A DNA stretch of 64,000 nucleotides from Ceratodon purpureus (taxonomy: Eukaryota; Streptophyta; Bryopsida; Pseudoditrichales; Ditrichaceae). A program made the translations under genes and the position numbers. The DNA lies in the NCBI GenBank assembly GCA_014871385.1, contig CM026431.1, forward strand, positions 3,946,604 through 4,010,603, in the 5' to 3' direction. Below the pieces are notes generated by a model. That model had not been told where the DNA came from. It saw only the letters and a list, made by a program, of their open reading frames with translations, and did no database searches. This document shows, in pieces, positions 12,073 to 22,323 of this stretch. Every line of letters starts with the position of its first letter. Positions within the stretch are counted from its first letter, which is position 1.

Positions 12073-13554
12073 TTACCAGATCTCCCTAGGAGCACTCGGC
12101 ACCTTCACTCTCTGCATCTGAGCACGCACTTGTGAAACACTCTCATCGTCATCTTCCTCATCACCCCACTCGTCATCGTCCTCATCTTCCTCCCCATCGT
12201 CGTCATCTTCCTCCCCATCATCCTCATAATCGTCGTCATCGCTAATGTCGTCCAGGTTCTCGTCTAGACTTCCCTGCGCAACCAGATCAGCCATGCGCTC
12301 CTTCAACAGCACCAGGGGATCTTTCTCCTTGAGCTCCGTATCCTCATATGCTTCCCTCAAGAACACACTGTCGCGAACTCCCTTCAAGGAAACGTAGAAG
12401 TACTCCGGGTGCCGGATGAGCATCGACCTGATTCGCTGCGAGAATTTGAAGTCACGCCGGAAATGGGTAAGATGATCGACAAGTATCCTCTTCTCGGATG
12501 TCAAGCTCAAGAGCTCGTGCACCACCAAGACGGATGCCTTCTCAGCTTCTTGGGATCCCGGGTCTAACTTAGACTTATCCCCGTATGGAGAGATTGCAGG
12601 TACCTCCTGAAATTTGAGCAGCTTCTCTCGGTCCTTCTTCTTAACCTGCTGCCCCTTCGGCAAGTTGAGGTTCTTCTTCGGAAACCTTGGAGTTCGGTTG
12701 AGGACGGACTCTTCTTCTTCGACCTCCTCGCCTAAGCTTCGTGAGAGCTCCGCCTCTAGCTCTTGTCGAGCTTTCAATTTCTCCTCAGCGGCTTTCTCCA
12801 GAGCTGTGACTGCGAGCGTTGCATCCCACTCCTCGAGGATTAGAAGCGGCCCGAGGGCGCAGGTGCCAATTTTGAAGTACTGGCGATGTCTAGGCAAGAA
12901 GTCCGATGTTGCGAAGTCGTCTGGCAAGCCTAGGTCGCGTCTGATATGTCTAATCTTCTGGAGCGCGATGCTGTTGTCAATCGACATCATTAGGAGCTTC
13001 CTCAATTTCGTCACAGTTACATCCTCCATCTCCTTTTTCAGCTTCAGTTCCTCCCGGAACTGCTTCTTAGCTTGTGGGGTGAACCTAAAATACATCATAT
13101 TTGTTCCTTCTTCATAGACTTGGAACACAGACGGGTACTTGTTCAGTAATGCGATGATTCTCTTCTTCCCCGTCAACCCTAAGTATCGCCTATGTTTGCC
13201 TAACTCTCGTAGAGACATTACCTGGCCGGGTTGCTTCACGAGAATCTCTTTGATCTTCAGCACGCGCTTCAGCTTCTTCTCTCTCTGAATCACAGAATCC
13301 AGTTTGTAATCCTTCTTCCGCTTTATCACAGCCGTCGTCATCAGACGCTTGGTCCTCCGCACGGGAGTGAAACCCGAAGCAAACGAGCATTGCAGACTCT
13401 GCGTGCATCCTAGAAACGATTGCCGCCCCAACGCAACAGACTCCGCTACTGCTCCATGAGGAGCAACGAGAGAAGATGTGAGCGAGTGACCATCCCTCTG
13501 CCGCGCTCCACAAGAGGCTGCTAACCGTCCGCTCACCGACGCCTGCAGAGCCAT
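12073..13554 (-). CDS. PORR-domain organelle RNA-binding protein, intronless, 493 aa
   Basis: The protein matches the plant organelle RNA recognition (PORR) family, including the hallmark segments VIQREKKLKRVLKIKEIL, LGLTGKKRIIALLNKYPSVF, LRKLLMMSIDNSIALQKI, HIRRDLGLPDDF and FLPRHRQYFKIG. Family members such as WTF1 bind organelle group II introns and act in their splicing with RNase III-domain partners. The domain spans roughly residues 75-410. The N-terminus is Ser/Arg/Ala rich without acidic residues at first, consistent with a plastid or mitochondrial transit peptide; the destination is not decided by sequence. The C-terminus carries a long Asp/Glu tract (about residues 425-475) that ends in a short basic tail, RVKVPSAPREIW. 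The start was set at MALQAS, because the frame extends upstream only through GTG. An intact single exon is usual for this family. Confidence 0.9.
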   Translation of the reverse strand: MALQASVSGRLAASCGARQRDGHSLTSSLVAPHGAVAESVALGRQSFLGCTQSLQCSFASGFTPVRRTKRLMTTAVIKRKKDYKLDSVIQREKKLKRVLKIKEILVKQPGQVMSLRELGKHRRYLGLTGKKRIIALLNKYPSVFQVYEEGTNMMYFRFTPQAKKQFREELKLKKEMEDVTVTKLRKLLMMSIDNSIALQKIRHIRRDLGLPDDFATSDFLPRHRQYFKIGTCALGPLLILEEWDATLAVTALEKAAEEKLKARQELEAELSRSLGEEVEEEESVLNRTPRFPKKNLNLPKGQQVKKKDREKLLKFQEVPAISPYGDKSKLDPGSQEAEKASVLVVHELLSLTSEKRILVDHLTHFRRDFKFSQRIRSMLIRHPEYFYVSLKGVRDSVFLREAYEDTELKEKDPLVLLKERMADLVAQGSLDENLDDISDDDDYEDDGEEDDDDGEEDEDDDEWGDEEDDDESVSQVRAQMQRVKVPSAPREIW

Positions 13555-14693
13555 CCCTCCAAGCACCCAACTGCAACCCTAAACCCTGCTCCTACTCACT
13601 AAACCCTCCGAAACACAGCATCACCACAACAAAACCAAGCGATGGCCCAAGCCCAATTCACAACGCTGCCGGAATCCCCTCAAACTCCTCTGCTACACTC
13701 TCCTACAATTCACCAAATGGATAATCCTAACACGCATTATCACAAAACTGAAGCTCTGAACTCCTGCACAGAATTGAAAGACACAAGGAAGTCTGGATTC
13801 TAGAACTCTCGGTGGGATGGCTTAAACCCTATCCTTTAAAGTTCCAGAAGGTTGGACAAAGTGGCATTATGGTGGCCTCATAAAGGCAGCCTATGAATGA
13901 ATGTGGCAATGTGGAAGCAGACTGAGTTTGGAGTAGTGTATGTTCGTTAGCTCAGAGCGTGAAATGCAGTTCTGTGTTCTCTTACATTTCATCAGCAAGG
14001 TGTGTCTGAAGTCTGTTACAACTTTGTGAATATGCGTGTAATGTTGATACTCTCAAGTTGAAGTATCGGCATAGCGAGCGTTTTCTGTGAAGAATAGAAC
14101 TCGTTCAATTTGCTGTTGACGAGGACTTTAGTAAGCAGATATTGAACTGTTTGAAAGGCGGTTTGGAGGTAAGAGAGGTCGGGGTTGTCGAAAGATCAGG
14201 ACTAGCATGATGAGTTCGCTGGCATCATGACAAAATTTGAGGAATACTCGCACAAGTATGGTCTGGTGTGTGTTAGCCGGTCTCTCAGAAAGGACCGGAG
14301 TTCTTCTTGCTTTTGGTCTGTGACCAGACAAGTACTCTATATGAATAAGGTCACGCTCTCTATTTCAACGATCCACTAGAACAGTCAATGAACTATTCCT
14401 CTTCTAATCAATCAATCAATCCTGGTTCTGAAAGCATCGGAAGTTCAAAAGACTGTTTTGGGTGAAAAGAAAACGAGACATAGGTGTGGCTCAAATTTGT
14501 ATTAAACTCCTGCCAAATGAAGGTCAACAGGCTAGAGTCACAATATCTTCCTCAAAACATGCTGAATAATACAGTGTTACAAACTAGTGTAAGGTCGACA
14601 AATTGATACAAAACTCCCTTTCCTAAGGTCGAGATTGTTTGAACTGTACATTAATCTATACTGCTGAATGGGAGTGTATTGCCAATGGCGTGC
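13555..14693. other. Intergenic, no supported gene
   Basis: The first 250 bases are the likely promoter and leader of the PORR gene. The remainder lies past the stop of the thioredoxin gene and has only short random frames, such as 14128-14331 on the minus strand. Confidence 0.4.
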
Positions 14694-16075
14694 CTACACT
14701 TTGATAGGTTGTCCGTAATGTTCAGCGAATCGGGTCTTTAGCTCCTCTAGCTTGGCTCCAGTGTGAGAGTGAACCTGTTCGCCATTTTTAAAGAACCTAA
14801 AGCTGGGCACAGCTCGCACTCCCCACTTTCGCATAAGAGACTGCACGCCACCCCCTCCAAATAAGAAAATAGAAACTCCGGTATTCCCAATAGCAAGAAA
14901 CTATAAGCTAAGATCAAATAAAAGAATGAGTATACACTGCATGGATAAACATTGTGCTTTTCTGTAGCGACCAAAGCATAAGAGCAAAGGATTGCAAGAC
15001 TTGCCCGAGTGTCGTTATTGATATCGCCATTGATCTTCAAGAAGACGGCATCAGGATACTGGAGGCTCATCTCTACCAACTTAGGGAAGATCATCTTGCA
15101 AGGCCCGCACGTAGTTGTGGAGATATCGAGGACAATCTGCACATACCATCACAACTTGCACATCAGAAAATACTTCCATTAAAATCAACTATACGTACAC
15201 CTATCTCTGAGCATCCAGAGCACCACAACCTGTTCCATACAATCGCTGCAGTTGGGCATCTTCTATACATTGCACTAAAGGGAGAATATAGGCAATCAAC
15301 TCTCAACTCAAATATTCCTTTCCCTCGTCAAAATCGGAGTGAGAGTTTTTTCATATACCAGAATCACAGACAACATCAGTCTCTCATACAAAAATAAACC
15401 CTAAGAAGATACACACCCATAATTCAACCCAGTTCTTTGAAACATAAAGTCCTCTAACTCCGAACCATACACCATTTTCCAACACCACATGTAGAGTTAA
15501 AACCGAGCATCAAGGCCCAAAACAACCTACCAATTTATCTCCAGCATCCTTAAGAATCGTGTTAAACTCCTCCTCTGCAAGGATCACACTCCAGACAAAC
15601 CACCGTAAAATTAGGGCTCCCCCCAAACAAAACCAAACCTGACTGCCTCACCACAACCCATATATCGTCCAAGCATAAACCCAAACAGAAAAAAAACCAA
15701 TCCAACTAAACCAAACCAAAAACCTCATCTACAACCTTCCAGTCCACAACCATCCCCAAACCTCCCCTTCACTCCCCACTCCTACAACAACCCACACACA
15801 TGACAAACAGGATCACACTCACCAGACTGAAACTCCACCACATTGCCATTGGACTCCCCCAACGGCTTCATGGAGCTCCTGCACACCAACCCAGCTCCCC
15901 GCCCTCCACGAATCCGCCCCACCTCCACCCCGATAGCCACACCCCGACTTCCCTCCCGCCGACACCCCATCACCGCAACAGCTCGAGGAGCTCGCCATGT
16001 ACCCACATGCACACCACGCACCGACGCCATGGCACATGCACTGGTGCCAATCCTCTCCACACCCAGAGCCACCAT
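14694..16075 (-). CDS. Plastid-type thioredoxin with TCGPC active site, four exons, 191 aa
   Basis: Exons 16075-15823, 15574-15531, 15136-15005 and 14840-14694 sum to 576 nt in one frame. Residues 1 to about 80 are Arg/Gly/Ser rich with few acidic residues, typical of a chloroplast transit peptide. The thioredoxin fold follows: EEEFNTILKDAGDKL, then IVLDIST, the redox motif CGPC at 109-112, the FPKLVE helix, the cis-Pro loop VRAVPSFRFFKNG and the GAKLEELKTRF helix. Thioredoxins reduce disulfides of target enzymes; a light-linked plastid role is likely from the f-like features but not proven. Two oddities are seen: the Trp usually just before CGPC is Thr108, and intron 3 begins GC (CTCGG/GCAAGT), the only donor that keeps phase with the acceptor GTGCAG. 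Gene family is certain, subtype is not. Confidence 0.88.
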
Positions 16076-17980
16076 GATGATATGAACTCCAATACTTCAA
16101 AACTCCAATAAACTTCAACACTCCACTAAACTCGAATACTCCACTAAACTTGGATACTCCACAACAAGTTGGATAGTCCACAACAAGTTGGATGTTCCAC
16201 TGAACTTGGAGGATAGTCTACAACTTGGATATTGCACAAAGTGGAGCTCACAGTTTGCTTGCAAATGGTGTTGTGCTTGCAGACTGGGGCTTGTTTGGGA
16301 GGAAGGGGAGGAATTGATGTGCCCGAGGAGAGGGAGATTGATGTGAGACGTGCTTGAGTTGTGGACTGAGGAGATCAGCGGGCTTTCCATTGGTGCAGGA
16401 TGCTTTTGGGTGATAGTTGTAGATTTTGGTTTTTCTGGCGTGAATCGTATCCGTCTGAGTTTTGGCTTTTGCCTGCACACGTTACCGGGTCTGGAAGGGT
16501 GATATTTTTGCATTGGATTGTTTGTTTGTTAGGAGTTCGCTTTTGGTTGGGGGTGAAGTTTGTTTGGGTGTGTTTTCTGAGGGAGTGGGGTAGTGTGAAT
16601 AGAGAGTGTTTTTGGGAGGTTTTACATTGGTGTGTGATGGAGGTGAGTGGTTGTCTCCGAGTGATTTCATGGGGAGGGTTAGTTTTTATTCTACACAATA
16701 AAAAGGTGTGTTGTCTTAATTTTTTGATAGAATGTATGGATCATTCAAAGTTAATGGATAATTGAGTGGGATGTCTTTCTCAATGAATTGAGAATAAAAA
16801 AAAAAAAAAGATTTAGAAAATAAATACATTTGGAAATATTGATGTGAGTGCATATTCATATAAAAAGTCCTTAGAAGGTACATTGTTTTTGTTTTTGTTT
16901 TTGACACGGGCATTGTTTCTATGATGGATTTGGATTTTCAATAAATATTTGAAATACAAAACCATTGTTTTATTTTCTCCCTTTATACTAGACCTTAGAC
17001 CATGCTTTTAAAACTGTATGTGAGATTATAAACAATTCTTACACTCTTCAAAGAACATGTTATAAAAACATAGTGACTACTATTTTTCAACCTCGGTTAG
17101 GAGGGTGAATAACTCTGAAAAAATTTAAAGTGACAATTTTTTACTCCAAATGGTTTGAGCCTCAAATTTGGTCCAAGTTTGGCTCAAAGTTTCAACTTTA
17201 TAACCAGGAAAACCTTACCACAATTGCATCAAATTAGCCCAAAAATTTGGGCTCCAAAATAATGCCACAAAAGACGTCTCGTAGGGTAAATTAAAGTTCT
17301 AGCATGCCTTTAATATAAAGCCTTTGGGCTAGATTTTAAAGAGATAAGATATCCTATTGATTGAATTTTAAAGAGCTTGGGCGAGCCATCATTACAATCC
17401 TATGTGTAGAGTGGCGCTAAGCATTTTTCATAAATATAAGTGAAATTACCAAATTATTGAATTTTCTTAAAAATAAATTTAAATAAAAATTGCATTACAA
17501 TTTTTTGAAAAAATTCTAGAATAGAAAAATCCTTGAAGAAAATTTCAAGTCTTTTTTATCTACTAATTTACCTTGACTATTTGTCACCAAAAACACTCTA
17601 AAAGTTTCCATTTCTAAAGCAAGAGTAAAAAAATACCAAAATTGAAGTTTTCTTTGCATCTTCAACAATAAACTTTACTTAAGACTTCATGCATATTTTA
17701 TTTTTTTGATAAATTTGACTACACAAAATAGAAGATTATAAAGTTTTAAATAAAGAATGTTGTTTCTTATATCCTATCTAAACACAATTTGGAGATTTTG
17801 ACTTTTCCTTAAGACAAACCTTTGTACTACATAAATCGAAGATCTTATACTATGGTGGTGTACATGGTGTTGGTTACTTATGCACCAAATTTTAGAGGTT
17901 ACAATTGATCAAAGCATTGTTAAAAAAATTGTCTAAGGGTCATGTTGATTTCAAAATCTTTTTTTAAGTATTGAATAAAT
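16076..17980. other. Spacer upstream of the thioredoxin gene
   Basis: 16,080-16,250 holds short near-repeats of the type AACTTGGATA/TCCACTAAACT. From about 16,750 the sequence becomes AT-rich with no gene. ORFs at 16115-16765 overlap on both strands and look random. Confidence 0.4.
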
Positions 17981-18569
17981 ATATCCAAGTAAGACTTGGC
18001 TTTGCAACGTAGGAGATTGACAGCAACAAAGAAGCATAAAATGAGCATATATAGGCTTATCATTGCTTATGTAGGTGCATAGATTAACATCATATTGGCA
18101 GACTCCAAAAAGTGGTTACGAAATTGTTGAATTTTTATTCCATATTCAAGACCTTTGCTTTAATCCATGTAAACTTTTCTTTAGACAACATACCTTCTCT
18201 TCATGCATGACAACTTCAAGACCAAAGTTTGTCGGATGTATAAGTTCACCCTAAAAAAGGCTCCCTTGACATCAAACTCAATGATTACCAAGTCTTCCGT
18301 TGCAAATGTAGCTAGGATAGCCTTTATGAGTCATATTTGACCAATGGCCAAAAAGTCTTCTTATAGTAGACTCTATACGATTGACAGAATTCCTTCGCTA
18401 TCAATCTTGCTTTGTAATGGTGCACCTTCTCAATTGCATTTGTGTTGATGCGGAACATCCATTGATGCATTGAGGGTGCATCAATGTATGCATCAAGGTT
18501 GACTACCCGATAAGGCGGTGCAAGACACATGTGAAAACTATATTTGCATAAAAAGTGGTGTACTTCCAA
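17981..18569 (-). pseudogene. Decayed copia-type (Ty1) reverse transcriptase
   Basis: The minus-strand translation contains the opening of the RVT_2 domain (KVHHYKARLIAKEFCQSY, KKTFWPLVKYDS) and, downstream in other frames, AILATFATEDLVIIEFDVKG and CCLKKSLHGLKQ. These match in order the family blocks KYKARLVAKGF, FSPVVRYDS, DVKTAFLNG and LKKSLYGLKQ. The reading frame is broken by several frameshifts and stops, and the catalytic YVDD block was not found intact. No long terminal repeats were recognised. The copy is old; sequence on both sides (17,000-20,600) may belong to the same relic. Confidence 0.8.
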
Positions 18570-19206
18570 GAAACCCTAAGGCATGCCTGTTTTTAGGAAG
18601 TAACAAAGTCTTCTTTTGAATTGTGTATGTTTGTGGAGGGGTTTGCTTTACAAGAATTAAGTTTGCAAGTAGTGTCTAGCTATCTATTGTTCACGACCCG
18701 AAGTTGGCTTTCTTATATATTTTTCTTATGAAATTCGATTTAGAGTGTATCTTTATTTAAAAAAGTTGGTTGTATAGCATTTTAAAATGGTATTTCAGTG
18801 TTTTTTTTGAAAGTTGAGACTGTACATTTATTACGAGTTTTGTTTTGAATCATGGAGAAACTATTGAGGGATTTTATACATGGTTAAATTGACAAAAAGT
18901 ACATGCAAGGTGTGCAAATATTATATGAAAGTTGACTTTGATGATGCGAGTGCCTATGTAGGTATGCGGATGCAATAAATGTATGATACATGCGGCAATC
19001 TACATCACTGTAAGCTCCTATGTCAATATGTCTGCATGAGCAATAGCTCAAGATGTGACCAAGACATTAAATCTTGTAGTTTACTCTTTATAGTACATTT
19101 TAAATCAACCTTGTGGGTTTTAGTTGATGTTTGATGTTTAAGTTGGGGCATTGATGTTGATGGTTCAAATGGAAACCCAACAACTTGCACGCAATCCTAT
19201 TAAACC

Positions 19207-19537
19207 GTCTTTAGAGGGATCTGTCTATTTACCCCCATCAAGCGGTGCTTGGGGGGTGGGTTGGATGCCAGGCTCGGGGGGTAGAGAGGGGAGGGGCAAA
19301 TATCTGCCCCTATTATTTGCCTTGAGTGGAGGTCCTAGTGATCTCATGAGGACCTTCCTAGTGTAATTTGGAGCCTACGTCCCCAATTTTATAAAAAAAA
19401 AACCAAAAAAAGACCCCAGGACTCCAAAACGGGGATGGGCAGCAAAATGGAACCCACCGAGGCTAGCAACCGAACCAACGGTTGTGGTTCGGTAGCACCT
19501 CTTGATGGGGGAAAATAAAGAGACCCCCTTTAGAGTG
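19207..19537. mobile_element. Short inverted-repeat element (MITE-like), about 330 bp
   Basis: Left end (about 19208-19250) and right end (about 19493-19536) are inverted copies sharing CCCCCATCAAG, GGTGCT and a CTCTAAAGGG/TTTAGAGGG block, about 40 bp with mismatches. The centre is GC-rich compared with the flanks and contains no coding frame of note. A clean target duplication was not resolved, so the superfamily is open. Confidence 0.5.
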
Positions 19538-20253
19538 TGGGGAGTTTGACTTTGACCTTACAAATCTTTATAGACAGATGACATGCCAAGTAGCAGTGGT
19601 GTGGACACCCTTTCTTACCTTTTCTTGTAAATATGTCAAAGGATAAATGTAGAACATGTTTGCTCTCATGTTCAATCCACATTTCAAAGAATTGGAGTTA
19701 TTCCTAGATTGCAAAGTGGTAAAGAAGGTGGTGGATGACTACGGCTTTAACATGTAGGTAGCACCCATATTGGTTATAGCGGTTGTAAATTTGTCTATTA
19801 CTATTGATGCATAACTACTTGATCTAATTGACACGCAAATTTTCAAACTTCTATGTTTGTTGCCCAAACTTTGACGGTAGAAGCAAATAAGTAGCTCTTA
19901 CTTGGTGACCTAGCTTAGCTTTTCTTAATGTCTTGTTGTTAAACCAACTACCATTGATTGTCTGGTACAATGGTGGAAGAATACAAATTGCATTTTTCAA
20001 CTGTTTTGTTTTTATTGCTCAATAGTTTCTTGGCATACTAGGTAGCCAAAATGACTGTGAGGGGATCTTTTCCATTGCCAACATTTTCACATTCCTTTGC
20101 CTTGTAGACTTGATACAAAGAATTTTGATACCTTTGTTATGATTAAAAAGAATTGGCCTTTTGATGCCTGTACAAGTACACTCATTCAAAGTGACGTTGC
20201 TCAGCTCTTCAATTATGAGGCGTAGCTGCTAGAAATTTAGAAAAAAGGAATTG

Positions 20254-20446
20254 ATTGCAACAAGTAGGTTTGAGTGAGATTTGGCTTATAGACATTGTTT
20301 GATTGTTTTATTCGGTTAATTCAACATCTTTTGATTGTTTAAGATTCAAAAAAAAAAAAAAAGTGAATGCAAGAAATAGGTTTTAGTGAGATTTAGCTTG
20401 AGGGCATTATTTGATTGTTTTATCTGATCAATTCAACATCTTGTGA
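20254..20446. repeat. Two-copy direct repeat of about 80 bp
   Basis: 20254-20333 and 20366-20446 share the order AGTAGGTTTGAGTGAGATT / TTTGATTGTTTTAT / AATTCAACATCTT with scattered differences. They are separated by an A-rich run. The repeat lies in gene-free spacer. Confidence 0.6.
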
Positions 20447-22323
20447 TTGAACTAATGTAAAACAAAGTAATCCATGTCCATACGATTCATTGCTTAGTCA
20501 AACATGACAATTTAATACCAATGAAACACTGATTTCAACACTATTAAGGCAGATAATTTTTTTGCTTCAAAGAACCCAATTATACTATTAGTCGAGTTAA
20601 GCTAGACAGATTAAGATCATGTGCGTCATCGTGAATTAAACGCACTTAGGCATTCCACCCTTGCGCGTTTGAACCAAAAGTTTGTCCACCCATTTTCGTT
20701 AAATGCTGAGGTTATCTTGGTGTTTTTATTTTCTTAGTAAAAAGAACTTGACTATTCCCCTGATTCGCAGAGAGTTCCGATGGAAGTGGAGCGCCCTCAC
20801 AAAAGATTAGGGTTGCAAATGATATCGAGTGTGTCCCCGCTTTGTATACCCGGACTCCCGATTTAATTCCCCACGGCGCAAGGGCTTAATCCTGTACAAG
20901 CTAGGTACTTCTACCTCAGGACCTGATGTGAGCAGGAAAAAAACGAACTCCACGTTGCCAACGTCGTGACAACGGAGCGGGACTTTGGAGGGAAATCAGC
21001 TGCGTCTATTGCCAAAAGCCTCGAGCACAACGCCTGACTGGCTAGTCCACCCTCACTCACTCCCTCACGCACTCCGTGCTGCCGCCGCCGAAGCTTCTCC
21101 TCCTCCATTAAGTTACATGACGATAAGTCTAATGCCCACTCCCTTGCCACTTTGTTCATGCTGCTGCATGCACTCGGAATCTGTCTAGCACCTCACCCAG
21201 TCTAGTGAGTTAGTACCGGGACCACCCGGGCGCAGTCGTCTAGCTAGCAACCAGTGCAGCATCGCTCAGGTTGCCATATTGCGTGCTAGCTGAATTGTAT
21301 CTCAGGGATTGATCAGTACTCGCTAGACTTTGAAGTTTGGATTACCAGTTGGTAGCTAGAGAGGAGCTGCTCTAGAAGCTGGACTGTGGAGATCAGTGGC
21401 AGCGAGGCGGATGAGGATTCTGGCTCGCTGTGGGTGTTGCAGGTGTGATAAGTATGTGTTTTGCGGATTTGCACGGTGTGGAGTACGTTCGTGAGCTGGG
21501 GGTGGGTTGGGGAATGGATGTGGGGGACGTTGTTGAAGCTCAATTGAGCTAGTTGGGCAATTGAGGGGCGTCATTGATGACTGAGGAGACGATTCTCGTG
21601 CAAGTTTGTTTGGTAATTTCTTCTTCGTGTCTAGTGTTTGTGAATCTTTAGGTTGCAGGATGTTAGATGATTGTGGTTGGATGAGGGTTCTTCTAGTCGA
21701 ATTATCAGTGAGTGCTTGCATTTGTGTTTGAGAGTAAACACTGAGAGTTGTTGGTAGAAAGGCTGAAGTCGACATTAAGTCAATGTTCCACATCTGGGGC
21801 TGACAGTGATTCTTGCACTTTGACCATGTTGGAGGTGACGTCGAATGTACTAAGCTCGCTAAATCTTTTGCAACAAGCAAACTTGTGAGTTGCGAATTTC
21901 TGTGGTTTTCTCTAAACTGGTGAGCTTTGTATCCAGTTACTTTAGATCTGACGAAGCATTTCAACGAAAGCTTAGCATTCGTGGTTGCAGTCCAATCGAA
22001 TCTCTCGGAAGACGGCCACTTGTCTGATATCGCAAATGTGGAATTTCGGTTTTGTGTTGCAGGTAAGTCACCTTTACCTGCAAACTTTAAGAGCAATGGG
22101 TCTCCTGTTTCTCATTTGTAAGGATTTGGATACTTTGAGTTTTGAGTCAGGCTCATGTTCTCTCATTAGGTATTATTTCTGAGAACCTTAACTTGGGAGT
22201 TTCTGTTTTCCTGTGTTGTAAAACCTAATCCTTGTTTGTGAGATGAATCTCTTTTCCTGAAAGCATCTTACATTTCTGATCTCTTTTTGGCTCCCAGGTG
22301 AGTAGAGATTGACACTGGAAAGC
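20447..22323. other. Upstream region of the BTB-TAZ gene
   Basis: No CDS is supported. The second half (about 20,800-22,300) is less AT-rich than the spacer to its left and precedes a plus-strand gene. An acceptor-like TTTTTGGCTCCCAG at about 22,284-22,297 and donor-like sites (AGGTAAGTC near 22,060) suggest at least one 5' UTR intron. The minus-strand ORF at 21356-22096 covers the same stretch but has no family features. Confidence 0.4.

Noticed and set aside
12614-13117. 167-codon plus-strand ORF
   Set aside because: Antisense shadow of the PORR coding sequence.
21356-22096. 246-codon minus-strand ORF
   Set aside because: No recognisable domain, no ATG-proximal context that stands out, and it covers the probable 5' leader of the plus-strand BTB-TAZ gene.
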